Shown here: piece after piece, positions 1 to 11,385 of the stretch
Numbering within the stretch: the first letter of the stretch is position 1
Layout of the letters: every line of letters starts with the position of its first letter
Assembly: GCF_032163505.1 (NCBI RefSeq)
Contig: NZ_CP134147.1
Span: 1,392,501 to 1,456,500 of the forward strand
DNA from: Streptococcus parasanguinis
GTDB taxonomy: Bacteria > Bacillota > Bacilli > Lactobacillales > Streptococcaceae
Direction: 5' to 3'
DNA length: 64,000 nucleotides
The notes under the pieces: model-generated
Told to the model about the DNA's origin: nothing
What the model saw: only the letters and a program-made list of their open reading frames with translations
The model's database searches: none
Position numbers and translations under genes: made by a program

Positions 1-356
1 CGAAAGAATATATAGAAAAATATGGAGATCAAGACGTCATTCTTGCAGGAAGCCTCTTCGTCTATCTGCCACAAGAATCCACCTATTTATTCAGTGGCTC
101 TTATACAGAATTTAATAAGTTCTATGCTCCTGCTGTTCTTCAAGAATATATGATGCTTGAAACCATCAAACGTGGTATCCCAAGATATAACTTCCTTGGT
201 ATTCAAGGGGTCTTCGACGGCTCAGACGGTGTGCTTCGTTTCAAACAAAACTTCAACGGCTACATCGTCCGTAAGATGGGGACCTTCCGTTATTACCCAA
301 GTCCTCTGAAATACAAACTGATTTCTCTCATTAAGAAACTATTAGGACGTTCCTAA
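1..356 (+). CDS. FemABX-family aminoacyltransferase (MurM/MurN type), 3' part
   Basis: Only the last 117 codons are present; the reading frame is open from base 3 and ends at TAA 354-356. Enzymes of this family use aminoacyl-tRNA to build the short peptide branch on lipid II before cross-linking. The visible C-terminus carries a family-typical stretch: GSYTEFNKFYAP, then YNFLGIQGVFDGSDG, then a basic tail. MurM and MurN cannot be told apart from this fragment; the C-terminus looks somewhat more like MurN. A terminator follows within 10 bases, so this is the last gene of its transcript. Confidence 0.8.
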   Translation, partial: KEYIEKYGDQDVILAGSLFVYLPQESTYLFSGSYTEFNKFYAPAVLQEYMMLETIKRGIPRYNFLGIQGVFDGSDGVLRFKQNFNGYIVRKMGTFRYYPSPLKYKLISLIKKLLGRS

Positions 357-360
357 CTCA

Positions 361-388
361 AAAGACCAGCTTTGAAGCTGGTCTTTTC
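361..388 (+). terminator. Intrinsic terminator after the FemABX gene
   Basis: AAGACCAGC / GCTGGTCTT hairpin with a short TTTGAA loop followed by TTTTCT, just after the stop codon. Confidence 0.85.
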
Positions 389-405
389 TACTATAAAAAA
401 GACAA

Positions 406-428
406 AAAAGACGAGAAATCTCTCGCCT
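406..428 (-). terminator. Intrinsic terminator of tpiA
   Basis: On the minus strand GCGAGA-GAT-TTCTCG is followed by TCTTTTTT. It lies just downstream of the tpiA stop codon and faces the FemABX terminator. Confidence 0.75.
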
Positions 429-439
429 TTTAGATGTTA

Positions 440-1198
440 TTATTTAACGAAGTCAAGCAATGCCAAGAAGCTTTCTGGATCAAGTGATGCACCACCCACA
501 AGAGCTCCATCAACGTCTGGACAAGCCATGTATTCAGCAACGTTTTCAGGTTTCACTGAACCACCGTATTGAACACGTACTTTGTCAGCCACTTCTTGAC
601 CAAAGTCAGCAGCTACAACGTCACGAACAACTTTACACATTTTTTGTGCGTCGTCTTGTGAAGCTGATTTACCAGTACCGATCGCCCAGATTGGTTCGTA
701 TGCGATTACTGTTGAAGCGACTTGTTCTGCAGTCAATCCAGCAAGAGCAGCTGAAACTTGAGCACCTACGAATTCTGCTGCTTTACCAGCTTCGTAAGTT
801 TCAAGGCTTTCACCACAACAGATGATTGGAAGCATACCATTCGCAAAGATTGCTTTAGCTTTTTTGTTGATATCTTCATCAGTTTCGTGGAAGTAGTCAC
901 GACGTTCTGAGTGACCGATAACAACGTAGTCAGTACCGATTTCTTTCAAAACTTGTGGGCTAGTTTCACCTGTGAAGGCACCAGCATTTTCAAAGTAAGT
1001 GTTTTGGGCAGCAACTTTAAGGTTTGAACCTTTAGCAGCAGCAAGAACAGTTGTCAAGTCAACTGCAGGAGCTGCGATACCAGCTTCAACAAGGTCAGCT
1101 GAAGGAAGTTTTGATGCTACAGCTTCAACGAATGCTTTTGCTTCTTCTGGATTTTTGTTCATTTTCCAGTTACCAGCGATAAATGGTTTACGTGACAT
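440..1198 (-). CDS. tpiA: Triosephosphate isomerase
   Basis: Interconverts dihydroxyacetone phosphate and glyceraldehyde 3-phosphate in glycolysis (cytosolic TIM barrel). At 252 residues it has the usual length. Visible landmarks are NWKMNK (residues 10-15, substrate-binding Lys13), GHSERR with the electrophilic His96, and [11 protein letters not shown] with the catalytic Glu168. The phosphate-binding YGGSV and GGAS loops are near the C-terminus. It is a single-gene transcript with its own promoter at 1234-1262 and a terminator. Confidence 0.98.
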   Translation of the reverse strand: MSRKPFIAGNWKMNKNPEEAKAFVEAVASKLPSADLVEAGIAAPAVDLTTVLAAAKGSNLKVAAQNTYFENAGAFTGETSPQVLKEIGTDYVVIGHSERRDYFHETDEDINKKAKAIFANGMLPIICCGESLETYEAGKAAEFVGAQVSAALAGLTAEQVASTVIAYEPIWAIGTGKSASQDDAQKMCKVVRDVVAADFGQEVADKVRVQYGGSVKPENVAEYMACPDVDGALVGGASLDPESFLALLDFVK

Positions 1199-1233
1199 TT
1201 CACATACCTCTTTTTTCTAATTTTATACTATCT

Positions 1234-1262
1234 ATTTTACCATAATTTTCGTCATAATGAAA
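1234..1262 (-). promoter_or_regulatory. tpiA promoter
   Basis: Minus strand: TTTCAT (-35), 17-base spacer, TAAAAT (-10) preceded by TG, i.e. an extended -10. It lies about 35 bases before the ATG. Confidence 0.7.
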
Positions 1263-1295
1263 GGTTGCACAAGCTCATTTTACTTTTTACCAAAA

Positions 1296-1322
1296 TAAAA
1301 ACCCCGTCTTCACGGGGTTTTC
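1296..1322 (-). terminator. Intrinsic terminator of tuf
   Basis: AACCCCGT-GAAG-ACGGGGTT followed by TTTATTTT on the minus strand. The inverted repeat is flanked by T-runs on both strands, so it may also stop plus-strand transcripts. Confidence 0.85.
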
Positions 1323-1362
1323 TGTCTGTCTATATAATTGTTAATCTGGGAACTAGATCGAA

Positions 1363-2559
<1,197 letters not shown>

Positions 2560-2630
2560 TTGAGTAAAAGCCTCCAATAAAATATATTTTATAGATAGAC
2601 AGTAGGCAATACAGTCTAACTTTCCTTACT

Positions 2631-2659
2631 ATTCTATCGAATTTTAGATAAAATTGCAA
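2631..2659 (-). promoter_or_regulatory. tuf promoter
   Basis: Minus strand: TTGCAA (-35), 17-base spacer, TAGAAT (-10), giving a 5' leader of roughly 65 bases. Confidence 0.75.
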
Positions 2660-2810
2660 GCCTTTTACCTATATTTTCTTAATTATTCCTCTTCTTTTCT
2701 TTTGTTTTGTCGTCTTGCTGAAAGATCCTGATCTAGCTTTGAAAATTCTCATTTAAAATCTTTTATTCAAGCTCATTACGTACCTTTTGCTCCTTTGGGT
2801 TCAGGGAATA

Positions 2811-2841
2811 AAAAAAAATCGGAACAGACGTTCCGATTTTT
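2811..2841 (-). terminator. Intrinsic terminator of ppc
   Basis: ATCGGAAC-GTCT-GTTCCGAT followed by a run of T on the minus strand, directly after the ppc stop. The 2660-2810 stretch between this and the tuf promoter is T/C-rich and holds nothing else that I recognise. Confidence 0.9.
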
Positions 2842-5667
2842 TTAACCTGAATTTCGTAATCCTGTAGCCACTCCATTGATCGTAATATGGATCAGCTTGT
2901 CTTGATCGGCTGGTAATTGGCCGGTCCGTTGACGTCGAATCAATTCTAACTGAATATAGTTCAGGACGTTAAAGTACGGCATCCGATAATCCAAACTTTC
3001 TTTCAGATAAGGGTTCTCAGCGAGCAACTCGTCTTGTTCCTCAATCATCAAGATGATGTCCTTGGTCAATTGCCATTCATGTAAGATGATCTGATAGATA
3101 TTGCGGACTTCTTCTTCCTCACACAATTGGGCGTACTCAAAAGCAATGTCCATGTTGGCTTTGGATAAGACCATGTCCACATTTGACAAGAGAGATTGAA
3201 AGAAAGGCCAGTTTTTATACATGTATCGAAGGGTTTCGATATTCTCAGGATCCTCATCGATAAATTCCTTAAAGCTAGAACCTACTCCGTACCAACCAGG
3301 GAACATCACCCGACTTTGTGACCATGAGAAGACCCATGGGATAGCACGTAAACCACCAATTTCTGTAATGGTCTTACGAGCAGCTGGACGTGAACCAATA
3401 TTAAAGCTTGAAATTGCTTTGATCGGACTTGATTCAAAGAAATAGTCATAGAAGTGCTCATTCCCAAAGACCAAATCACGATAGATATCGTAACTACGGT
3501 TCACGACTTTATCCATGACTTCCCCGAAACGATCAAACATAGAGAATGGACTCTTTTGTTCGGCAATCATTCGGTTAATGGTTGCAGAGACGAGCATCTC
3601 AAGGTTGTAGTAGGCAGCATCTTTATTTCCATATTTATTGCCGATTACTTCCCCTTGCTCGGTTAAGCGGATACGGTCATTAATGGATTTCAATGGTTGA
3701 GAAGTGATGGCTTCATAAGTAGGACCTCCACCACGACCAACCGTACCGCCACGACCATGGAAGAAGGTAATCTTCACTCCAAACTCGTCTCCGATAGCGG
3801 TCAATTGTTGTTGGGCTTTAAAGAGGGTCCAACAAGAAGACAAGTATCCACCATCTTTGTTGGAATCAGAGTAACCTAACATAATCTCTTGGTAGTTGTT
3901 CTTAGAAGCAATCCAACGTTTAGCGATTGGAAGTGACAAGTAACTTCTCATGGTTTCTTCTGAGTGATCCAAGTCTTCGATCGTTTCAAACAACGGTACG
4001 ATTTGAACGCGAGCTTTTTCCGTATCAACTAAGCCCACTTCTTTCAACATCACAGCCAATTCCAACATATCTGACACACTTGTTGCATGAGAAATGATGT
4101 TTTGACGAATGACTTCTTCTCCTAAACGATCCTTCAATTCACGGGCCGTTCGGAAAATCGCTAATTCTTTTTCAAGCAGTTCAGATTTTTCAGCATGGGT
4201 TGCTGATAAAATACGTGGGTCTTCTAAAAGTTCTTTCAAGAGAACTTGACACTTTTCATCCTCTGATAAATCAGAATAATGGTCATTAATTCCAGCTGAT
4301 TTCAGCAATTCTGCCACACAGGCTTCATGTACACTTGAATCCTGACGCATATCAATAGAGGCGAGATAGAATCCAAAAACATCGATGGCTTCTAGAAGTT
4401 CTGCAAACTCACCAGAAATTAAATACTCTGATTTGTTTTCTAACAAGGAATCTTTGATCTTTTCAAGGTCTTCTTTAAATTCTTGAGCTGATGCATAAGC
4501 TGGAGACTCTTTCTCAGAAATTTTCTTTAGAGCGCCAGAAATACGATTGCCGATATAATCAGAAACTGGCCCTTGTTGATGAGCATTTGCTCCTAATAAT
4601 CTCTCAACAGCATATCGATCTTCTCTGGTTTCTCCCACCATCGTCCATTCTTTTAAATTGACCAAGGTTTGGATCAATTTTGACTGGATATAGTGGAAAG
4701 CTCGACGGTAAGGTTCTTTTTCACGAAAGACGGATGTATCACTTGATAGGGCTGCCATTTCAGCTACTGCTTCACTTGTTTTAGAAAGACTCGTTGAAAG
4801 GGAGAAATGACGGTATAATTTAGAAATCTTTTCGATGTAATAGTTCAAAATGACTTCACTTTGGATAGTCGCTGAACGCTTCAAGGTCTCAGCTGTTACA
4901 AACGGATTCCCGTCCCGGTCTCCCCCAATCCACATGCCCATTGTGATCGGACGTGGTTGTTCAAGCTCTAATCCATGCTCTTTTGCCAAGCGTTTGTATT
5001 CCAACATCAGGTTTGGAACAGCTTGTAAGAAAGAGCTATTGTAATATTCCATGACATTGGTAATTTCATTAGTAACCTTCAATTTTTTGTCACGAATCAT
5101 ATCCGTTTGCATCATGATTTCGATATTACAACGAAGGTTGTTATACCACTTATTCTCATTCATTAAACCAGCTTTAACATCCCGATGCTGACGAAGAAGA
5201 GCATGAATATGATTGGTTAGATCCAGCATGGTTTTTCGTTGCACTTGAGTTGGATGGGCTGTTAAAACAGGTACAATATTGAGATTTTCAAGAATTTCCT
5301 GTGCATCTTCATTTTTTGCAACTTCTTTAATGGTTGAAGAAAGTTTTCCGAGGTATTCACCATCCACGTTATTCAAATGATTGATTTCATAGGCCAAATC
5401 GACATCTTCTGAGATGTTAATCAAGAGTGGTAAAATAGCAAAATAACGTGAAATCACTGTCATTTCTTCATTTGTCAATTGTTCCACTATTTGATTTAAC
5501 TCACGATAGTTCTGTGTTTTTGATAGATCCTTCAACTGCCTAATTTTATCAAAGGTTTCCGGACGAACCAAATTTTTCGTAATATCATCTAATAAATTGG
5601 TTAAGATTTCGGCTTCTTCTTTGATAATATCTTTATTTGTGAAATTCTCTAATTTTTGTAAGACCAT
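2842..5667 (-). CDS. ppc: Phosphoenolpyruvate carboxylase
   Basis: Carboxylates phosphoenolpyruvate to oxaloacetate, the anaplerotic entry for aspartate-family amino acids. The start is MVLQKLENF at 5667, with AAGGAG a few bases upstream, not the longer in-frame ORF starting at 5691. That gives 941 residues. Catalytic signatures are VLTAHPTQ (about residue 143), [26 protein letters not shown] and IGSRPAARK, and the canonical C-terminus GLRNSG is present. Relative to the shorter pneumococcal enzyme as I remember it (about 900 residues), it seems to carry an extra segment near residues 340-390. It lies 38 bases after ftsW and is probably co-transcribed with it. Confidence 0.97.
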   Translation of the reverse strand: MVLQKLENFTNKDIIKEEAEILTNLLDDITKNLVRPETFDKIRQLKDLSKTQNYRELNQIVEQLTNEEMTVISRYFAILPLLINISEDVDLAYEINHLNNVDGEYLGKLSSTIKEVAKNEDAQEILENLNIVPVLTAHPTQVQRKTMLDLTNHIHALLRQHRDVKAGLMNENKWYNNLRCNIEIMMQTDMIRDKKLKVTNEITNVMEYYNSSFLQAVPNLMLEYKRLAKEHGLELEQPRPITMGMWIGGDRDGNPFVTAETLKRSATIQSEVILNYYIEKISKLYRHFSLSTSLSKTSEAVAEMAALSSDTSVFREKEPYRRAFHYIQSKLIQTLVNLKEWTMVGETREDRYAVERLLGANAHQQGPVSDYIGNRISGALKKISEKESPAYASAQEFKEDLEKIKDSLLENKSEYLISGEFAELLEAIDVFGFYLASIDMRQDSSVHEACVAELLKSAGINDHYSDLSEDEKCQVLLKELLEDPRILSATHAEKSELLEKELAIFRTARELKDRLGEEVIRQNIISHATSVSDMLELAVMLKEVGLVDTEKARVQIVPLFETIEDLDHSEETMRSYLSLPIAKRWIASKNNYQEIMLGYSDSNKDGGYLSSCWTLFKAQQQLTAIGDEFGVKITFFHGRGGTVGRGGGPTYEAITSQPLKSINDRIRLTEQGEVIGNKYGNKDAAYYNLEMLVSATINRMIAEQKSPFSMFDRFGEVMDKVVNRSYDIYRDLVFGNEHFYDYFFESSPIKAISSFNIGSRPAARKTITEIGGLRAIPWVFSWSQSRVMFPGWYGVGSSFKEFIDEDPENIETLRYMYKNWPFFQSLLSNVDMVLSKANMDIAFEYAQLCEEEEVRNIYQIILHEWQLTKDIILMIEEQDELLAENPYLKESLDYRMPYFNVLNYIQLELIRRQRTGQLPADQDKLIHITINGVATGLRNSG

Positions 5668-5705
5668 TTTTTCTCCTTTTTGAATAGCCATTCAACAATT
5701 CCCTT

Positions 5706-6947
5706 TTAATAATAAGGTTTGATTTTACCTTTTTTTTCAAAAACCATGCCTTCTTGTTCCATCTTGGCCCGTTTTTCACTAGCGTCGATATTCAAAACGA
5801 AAGCAATCGCTACGGATAAGACCCATAAGCTATTTCCCCCTTGGGATAAGAAGGGGAAGGTCACTCCTGTAGACGGAATCAAACCAGAAATTCCTCCGAT
5901 GTTAATGAAGGTTTGCACTAAGATCATCCCACCGATCCCAATGGCCATCATCGAATTAAAAGGATTCTTTGCTCGAATACCGACTAAAATGATCCGAAGA
6001 ATTAAGAAAAATAGGAGAGCAAGGATCAAGCTAGCTCCAACAAAACCTAATTCTTCAATCACGATCGCAAACACAAAGTCTGTGTGCGCTTCTGGTAAGT
6101 AACCTTGTTTTTCAATGGAATTTCCTAGCCCCAAGCCAAACCAACCACCGTTACTCATTGCATAGTAAGAATTAGCTAATTGGTGACCTGCGCCAGACAA
6201 GTCATTAAAGGGGTTAAAGAAGGCACTAAAACGTTTGGCTACATAACCAAAGACAGGAATTTTAGCGACACGGTCCACACCGATAATCCAAATTGAACCA
6301 AGGACAATGGTGGATGCTCCTACAACTAAACCAAGTAAAGAGGTAAACCAACGATAGCCCACTCCACTAGCCGTAATCATGATCAAGACCGTTAAGGCCA
6401 AGATCGTCGCATTTCCCAAGTCCGGCATAATCACAACGATTCCAATCAGAATCAAGGTCAGCCAACGCCAATCGTTTAAATTCCTTGGAATCCATTCATT
6501 GTGGGTCAAGGCTTGATAATCATAATCGCGTATCTCGTCTTGTCGTTTAGAAAAGATCAAGGCTAGATACCAGACTAAGATCACCTTGAGGTATTCTGCC
6601 GGCTGGATACTAAACCCTCCAGGAATCGTCAACCAACCGTGAGCTCCATTGACGGTATCTGTGATAAACCTAGACAGAATCAACAAAATCACTTCAATAA
6701 AAATGACAAAAGCCAGCACTTTTTTATTTCGAAGGAAGTTTAGGCTAAATTTATAAATCAAGGCGATGGTTAGGAGACTTAGGATAAAAAAGAGCCCCTG
6801 TGTCCGGACCATCCGAATCGAACTCACTCCACTTTGAATTGCCAAGGCACTTGTTGTCGAATAGACAACAATCAAGCCAATGATGGATAAAATCAAATAG
6901 GGAATGAGGATGGAATAATTTAAAAGATGTCTTTTTTCAATTTTCAT
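5706..6947 (-). CDS. ftsW: SEDS peptidoglycan glycosyltransferase FtsW
   Basis: Polytopic membrane protein of 413 residues with about ten transmembrane segments. FtsW polymerises septal glycan from lipid II together with its partner class B PBP. Family landmarks include GAHGWLTIPGGFSIQPAEYLKV in the middle and GGWFGLGLGNSIEKQGYLPEAHTDFVFA followed by SQGGNSLW towards the C-terminus. These favour FtsW, although RodA is the close alternative. The ftsW-ppc gene order is the usual streptococcal one and supports FtsW. Confidence 0.92.
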   Translation of the reverse strand: MKIEKRHLLNYSILIPYLILSIIGLIVVYSTTSALAIQSGVSSIRMVRTQGLFFILSLLTIALIYKFSLNFLRNKKVLAFVIFIEVILLILSRFITDTVNGAHGWLTIPGGFSIQPAEYLKVILVWYLALIFSKRQDEIRDYDYQALTHNEWIPRNLNDWRWLTLILIGIVVIMPDLGNATILALTVLIMITASGVGYRWFTSLLGLVVGASTIVLGSIWIIGVDRVAKIPVFGYVAKRFSAFFNPFNDLSGAGHQLANSYYAMSNGGWFGLGLGNSIEKQGYLPEAHTDFVFAIVIEELGFVGASLILALLFFLILRIILVGIRAKNPFNSMMAIGIGGMILVQTFINIGGISGLIPSTGVTFPFLSQGGNSLWVLSVAIAFVLNIDASEKRAKMEQEGMVFEKKGKIKPYY

Positions 6948-6977
6948 AATTCACCATATTCCTAATATTCAACCTTC

Positions 6978-7006
6978 ATTATATCATTTTTAAGAAGCAA
7001 AACCAA
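6978..7006 (-). promoter_or_regulatory. ftsW(-ppc) promoter
   Basis: Minus strand: TTGGTT (-35), 17-base spacer, TGA-TATAAT extended -10; the leader is about 25-30 bases. Confidence 0.7.
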
Positions 7007-7159
7007 GGAAAGGCCAGAAAAGATTCGGCTTCTTCCCCATTTTCAAGAAATATTCTAATCATTCTTCTTATTTTCATATATTTTTATCCTTTTTCGATGA
7101 AAAGATTCCTTTTTTTTTGAAAATAATGGCTGAAATCAGCATCTTTTAAGCATTAAGTT

Positions 7160-7188
7160 TTGCCTTTTCGTTTTTTTTACGGTAAAAT
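7160..7188 (+). promoter_or_regulatory. Promoter of the GH25 gene, possibly leaderless
   Basis: TTGCCT, 17-base spacer, TAAAAT, and then only 8 bases (GTTTCTGT) before ATG 7197. The expected transcription start falls on or next to the A of the start codon, and there is no Shine-Dalgarno sequence. Confidence 0.6.
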
Positions 7189-7196
7189 GTTTCTGT

Positions 7197-8072
7197 ATGA
7201 GAAAAAGGATAAAACCCGTTGTTCTCTTGGTCTTTTTTATCGGTTTCATTTCTTTTCTCGTTCTTTCACGAACGATTGCCGATCTGCAAGCCAGAGAGCG
7301 ACAAGAAACAACCCAAACGATTCCGAACTCCAATACACCTAAAAAAACAACCACTGCAAGCTCTTCTTCTCAAAAAGAAGAAGACATCAATCCAGAACTG
7401 GTTGGCCGTCCGATCATTGATATCTCAGGCTGGCAATTGCCTAGTGAAATTGATTACGATGTCCTTTCCCAAAATGTGGGAGGTGTAATCGTACGTGTCC
7501 ATAGTGGGGCTCAAGCTAAAAAGGAAAATGCAGCAACCTACTTAAATGGTCTGGATAAATCTTTTAAAACCCATATCCAAGAATTCCAAAAACGAAATAT
7601 CCCTGTCGCAGTCTATGCTTATGTCGCTGCTAAGGATAAAAAAGAAATGGAAAAAGAAGCAGAGGAATTTTACAAGGCTGCTTCTCCTTACAAACCGACC
7701 TACTATTGGTTAGACGTTGAGGAAAAAACCATGAAGGATATGAATGCAGGCGTTGAAGCTTTCCGAGCAAAACTACAAGCTTTGGGTGCAAAAAATATTG
7801 GACTCTATATCGGAACTTACTTCATGGAAGAACATAGTATCTCCACTGATAAATTTACGGCTCTTTGGATTCCTACTTATGGATTTGATGATGGCTACTA
7901 TAATGCCGCGCCAGATACTAACACGGAATACGACTTGCATCAATATACCTCTCAAGGGCAATTAAATGGATTCTCACACTACTTGGATCTCAACCAAATT
8001 GCTCCGACGCAAGACCAAGAAGCGATTTATCGGAAACTTTTCAAGGTACAAAAAGATAACTCTTCCTCATAG
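7197..8072 (+). CDS. Membrane-anchored GH25 lysozyme-like protein
   Basis: 291 residues. A basic N-terminus and hydrophobic segment (residues 7-25) act as signal or anchor. A low-complexity Thr/Ser linker follows, then a glycoside hydrolase family 25 domain from about residue 60. GH25 features are the opening IDISGWQ, the strand YYWLDVEE with the expected acidic pair, and the closing DLHQYTSQGQLNG. Members cleave the MurNAc-GlcNAc bond of peptidoglycan. No choline-binding or LysM repeats are present, so the enzyme is probably tethered at the membrane for wall remodelling. Substrate and activity are not provable from sequence. Confidence 0.88.
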   Translation: MRKRIKPVVLLVFFIGFISFLVLSRTIADLQARERQETTQTIPNSNTPKKTTTASSSSQKEEDINPELVGRPIIDISGWQLPSEIDYDVLSQNVGGVIVRVHSGAQAKKENAATYLNGLDKSFKTHIQEFQKRNIPVAVYAYVAAKDKKEMEKEAEEFYKAASPYKPTYYWLDVEEKTMKDMNAGVEAFRAKLQALGAKNIGLYIGTYFMEEHSISTDKFTALWIPTYGFDDGYYNAAPDTNTEYDLHQYTSQGQLNGFSHYLDLNQIAPTQDQEAIYRKLFKVQKDNSSS

Positions 8073-8076
8073 CCTT

Positions 8077-8124
8077 AAAACAGCAGATCAAGTGGCTTTC
8101 ACTTTTTCTGCTGTTTTCTATTTT
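8077..8124 (+). terminator. Terminator after the GH25 gene
   Basis: AAAACAGCAG / CTGCTGTTTT stem with a 21-base loop, followed by CTATTTTTC. Confidence 0.65.
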
Positions 8125-8154
8125 TCAGGAGAAGGCAATATTGCCACTATTATA

Positions 8155-8163
8155 TGTTATAAT
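8155..8163 (+). promoter_or_regulatory. Extended -10 of the ybaK-like gene
   Basis: TGT-TATAAT about 50 bases before ATG 8213. No convincing -35 is present. Confidence 0.5.
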
Positions 8164-8212
8164 GGTCTAATGAAATCTGGTTTTGTAGAGAAAAAGCGAA
8201 AAGGAGAAAGCC

Positions 8213-8686
8213 ATGGCAAAAAAAAATAAAGTGAAAAAAACCTTGGTCGAGCAGATCTTAACAAAAGCAAAAATTGAGCACATAGGCTTACAAATCAACG
8301 CCCTTGAAGGAATCATTCCAGATGGGATTACGACCGATCAAATCTTTAAGACACTGGCTCTAACAGGCGATAAAACTGGTCCTGTCATCGGGATTGTTCC
8401 CATCTCTGCCCACTTGTCAGAAAAAAAATTGGCCAAACTCTCTGGCAATAAAAAAGTTAGTATGATTCCGCAAAAAGACTTAGAAAAGACGACGGGCTAT
8501 GTCCACGGAGCCAATAATCCTGTTGGCATTCGACAAAAACACAACTACCCTATTTTTATTGACCAGTCGGCCCTTGATCTAGATCAGATGATTGTCTCTG
8601 CAGGTGAAGTTGGTCACAGTATTCAAATCAAGGCGCAAGATTTAGCTGATTTTGTCAAGGCTAGCTTCGAAGACTTAGTCGAGTAA
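8213..8686 (+). CDS. ybaK: YbaK/EbsC-type aminoacyl-tRNA deacylase
   Basis: 157 residues of the YbaK/ProRS-INS superfamily. YbaK-type enzymes hydrolyse Cys-tRNA(Pro), clearing a mischarging error of prolyl-tRNA synthetase. The core reads TLALTGDKTGPVIGIVP with the conserved Lys of the substrate pocket, and then TGYVHGANNPVGIRQKHNYP, the family's glycine-rich loop. AAAGGAG precedes the start. The next gene begins 14 bases after the stop, so the two form an operon. Confidence 0.9.
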   Translation: MAKKNKVKKTLVEQILTKAKIEHIGLQINALEGIIPDGITTDQIFKTLALTGDKTGPVIGIVPISAHLSEKKLAKLSGNKKVSMIPQKDLEKTTGYVHGANNPVGIRQKHNYPIFIDQSALDLDQMIVSAGEVGHSIQIKAQDLADFVKASFEDLVE

Positions 8687-8700
8687 AGGATAAAACCAAT

Positions 8701-9333
8701 ATGAAATTATATTTTGTCCGTCACGGACGTACTGAGTGGAATGAGGAGGGACGTATCCAAGGGGCAAATGGTGACTCTCCGCTTTTAGAATCTTCCGTCC
8801 AGCAGTTAAAAGCCTTGGGCCAGCATTTATCTCAAACATACTTTGATGCAGCTTATTCAAGTGACTTGCCTAGAGCCGTCCATACTGCTCAAATCATTCT
8901 CGAGCAAAATCAACATCCTATCTCCCTCCAAAAGACTCCTGCTCTACGGGAATGGCGGCTTGGTAGGTTAGAAGGTAGAAAAATTGTGGAGTTGAAGGCT
9001 CTCTATCCGGAGGAAATGAAGGCCTTTCGTCATAATTTAGCTAAGTTTCACCACGATATTTTCGGAGCAGAATCCGTTGAAGAAACCACCCAACGGACCG
9101 GAAATTTTATCAAAAGTTTAAAAGACCAGTCTGGCGAGGCCATTCTAATCGTTGGCCATGGGGCTAATTTAACCGCTTCTATTCGGAGCCTACTTGGCTA
9201 TAAGCCAGAGGAACTCCGTAAAAACGGTGGCCTCAACAATGCTAGTGTGACCATTTTGACAACAGATGATTTTGAGCACTTTTACTTAGAAACTTGGAAT
9301 GATACCTCTTATTTAGAGACTAAAAAACACTGA
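8701..9333 (+). CDS. Histidine phosphatase (phosphoglycerate mutase-like)
   Basis: 210 residues of the branch-1 histidine phosphatase superfamily. VRHGRTEWN (residues 6-14) supplies the phospho-accepting His8, and VGHGANL near residue 152 supplies the second catalytic His. YSSDLPRAVHTAQ and the acidic ALREWRLGRLEG are also typical. Such proteins annotated gpmB or cobC are usually small-molecule phosphatases, not glycolytic mutases, and the true substrate is unknown. It is co-transcribed with the ybaK-like gene. Confidence 0.88.
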   Translation: MKLYFVRHGRTEWNEEGRIQGANGDSPLLESSVQQLKALGQHLSQTYFDAAYSSDLPRAVHTAQIILEQNQHPISLQKTPALREWRLGRLEGRKIVELKALYPEEMKAFRHNLAKFHHDIFGAESVEETTQRTGNFIKSLKDQSGEAILIVGHGANLTASIRSLLGYKPEELRKNGGLNNASVTILTTDDFEHFYLETWNDTSYLETKKH

Positions 9334-9374
9334 TTGCAAGATAATTGTTTTAGAATAGAGGCAAAGTTCACTTA

Positions 9375-9512
9375 GAAACTTTCCTTAGGTGAATGCGGAC
9401 GTCAGCGAACTTCGAAGAAGTTCCATGACTTAGTTTTGGACCTAAGGCTCCAAAACTCCCGAGTTCCTGAAACAATTTAGTTTCAGGAACTTTTCTCACT
9501 GCGGAAAGTTTT
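9375..9512. repeat. 138-bp structured repeat, copy A
   Basis: Bounded by GAAACTTTCC and its imperfect complement GGAAAGTTTT. Inside are three hairpins: GAACTTC/GAAGTTC, AGTTTTGGA/TCCAAAACT, and a central TTCCTGAAAC/GTTTCAGGAA. It is the same length as copy B (24418-24555), which lies in the opposite orientation, and is related to the outer part of copy C (48797-49060). No coding capacity. Size, terminal inverted repeats and hairpins suggest a non-autonomous mobile or RNA-forming element. It occupies most of the gap between the histidine phosphatase gene and lysS. Confidence 0.8.
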
Positions 9513-9598
9513 TAATCTTCTTAAATAACAAAAAAATAGTAGATATTTTTTGAAAATCATCTAGTTGTCTTATGTAAAACAATAGTCTGTATACATTC

Positions 9599-9630
9599 AA
9601 AAACACTGATCATCAGATCAGTGTTTTCTT
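9599..9630 (-). terminator. Intrinsic terminator of lysS
   Basis: AAAACACTGATC-TGAT-GATCAGTGTTTT with T-runs on both sides, directly after the lysS stop. Confidence 0.85.
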
Positions 9631-9635
9631 TTAGC

Positions 9636-11141
<1,506 letters not shown>

Positions 11142-11332
11142 TTATTCTCCCCTATTCTATCATATTTAGGCCAGAAATTCACTAATATTTACCAATTAAA
11201 CAAAAATAAGATGGAAGAAAAAATGCAGCTTCTTGAATGAATACTCAAAAACATCTGAAGACCGTCGTTGACTGTCCAAATAGTTTGACCTGTATAAGAC
11301 AAGGTTTCGACAAGCTATTCCACAACAGCATC

Positions 11333-11379
11333 AAAAAGGAGCGTGGAGAATCTTAAGCAATTCATCCTGACCCGCTCCT
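11333..11379 (-). terminator. Probable terminator of the efflux ABC operon
   Basis: AGGAGCG / CGCTCCT stem with a long (about 28-base) loop and T-runs on both strands. The remainder of the 11127-11385 gap shows nothing recognisable beyond the lysS promoter region. Confidence 0.55.
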
Positions 11380-11385
11380 ATTTTT

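Noticed and set aside
7136..7354. Minus-strand 72-codon ORF over the start of the GH25 gene
   Set aside because: Overlaps the promoter and signal sequence of a well-supported gene; no start signal.
9375..9512. BOX or RUP repeat of pneumococcus
   Set aside because: Sequence and terminal repeats do not match the BOX or RUP elements as I remember them.
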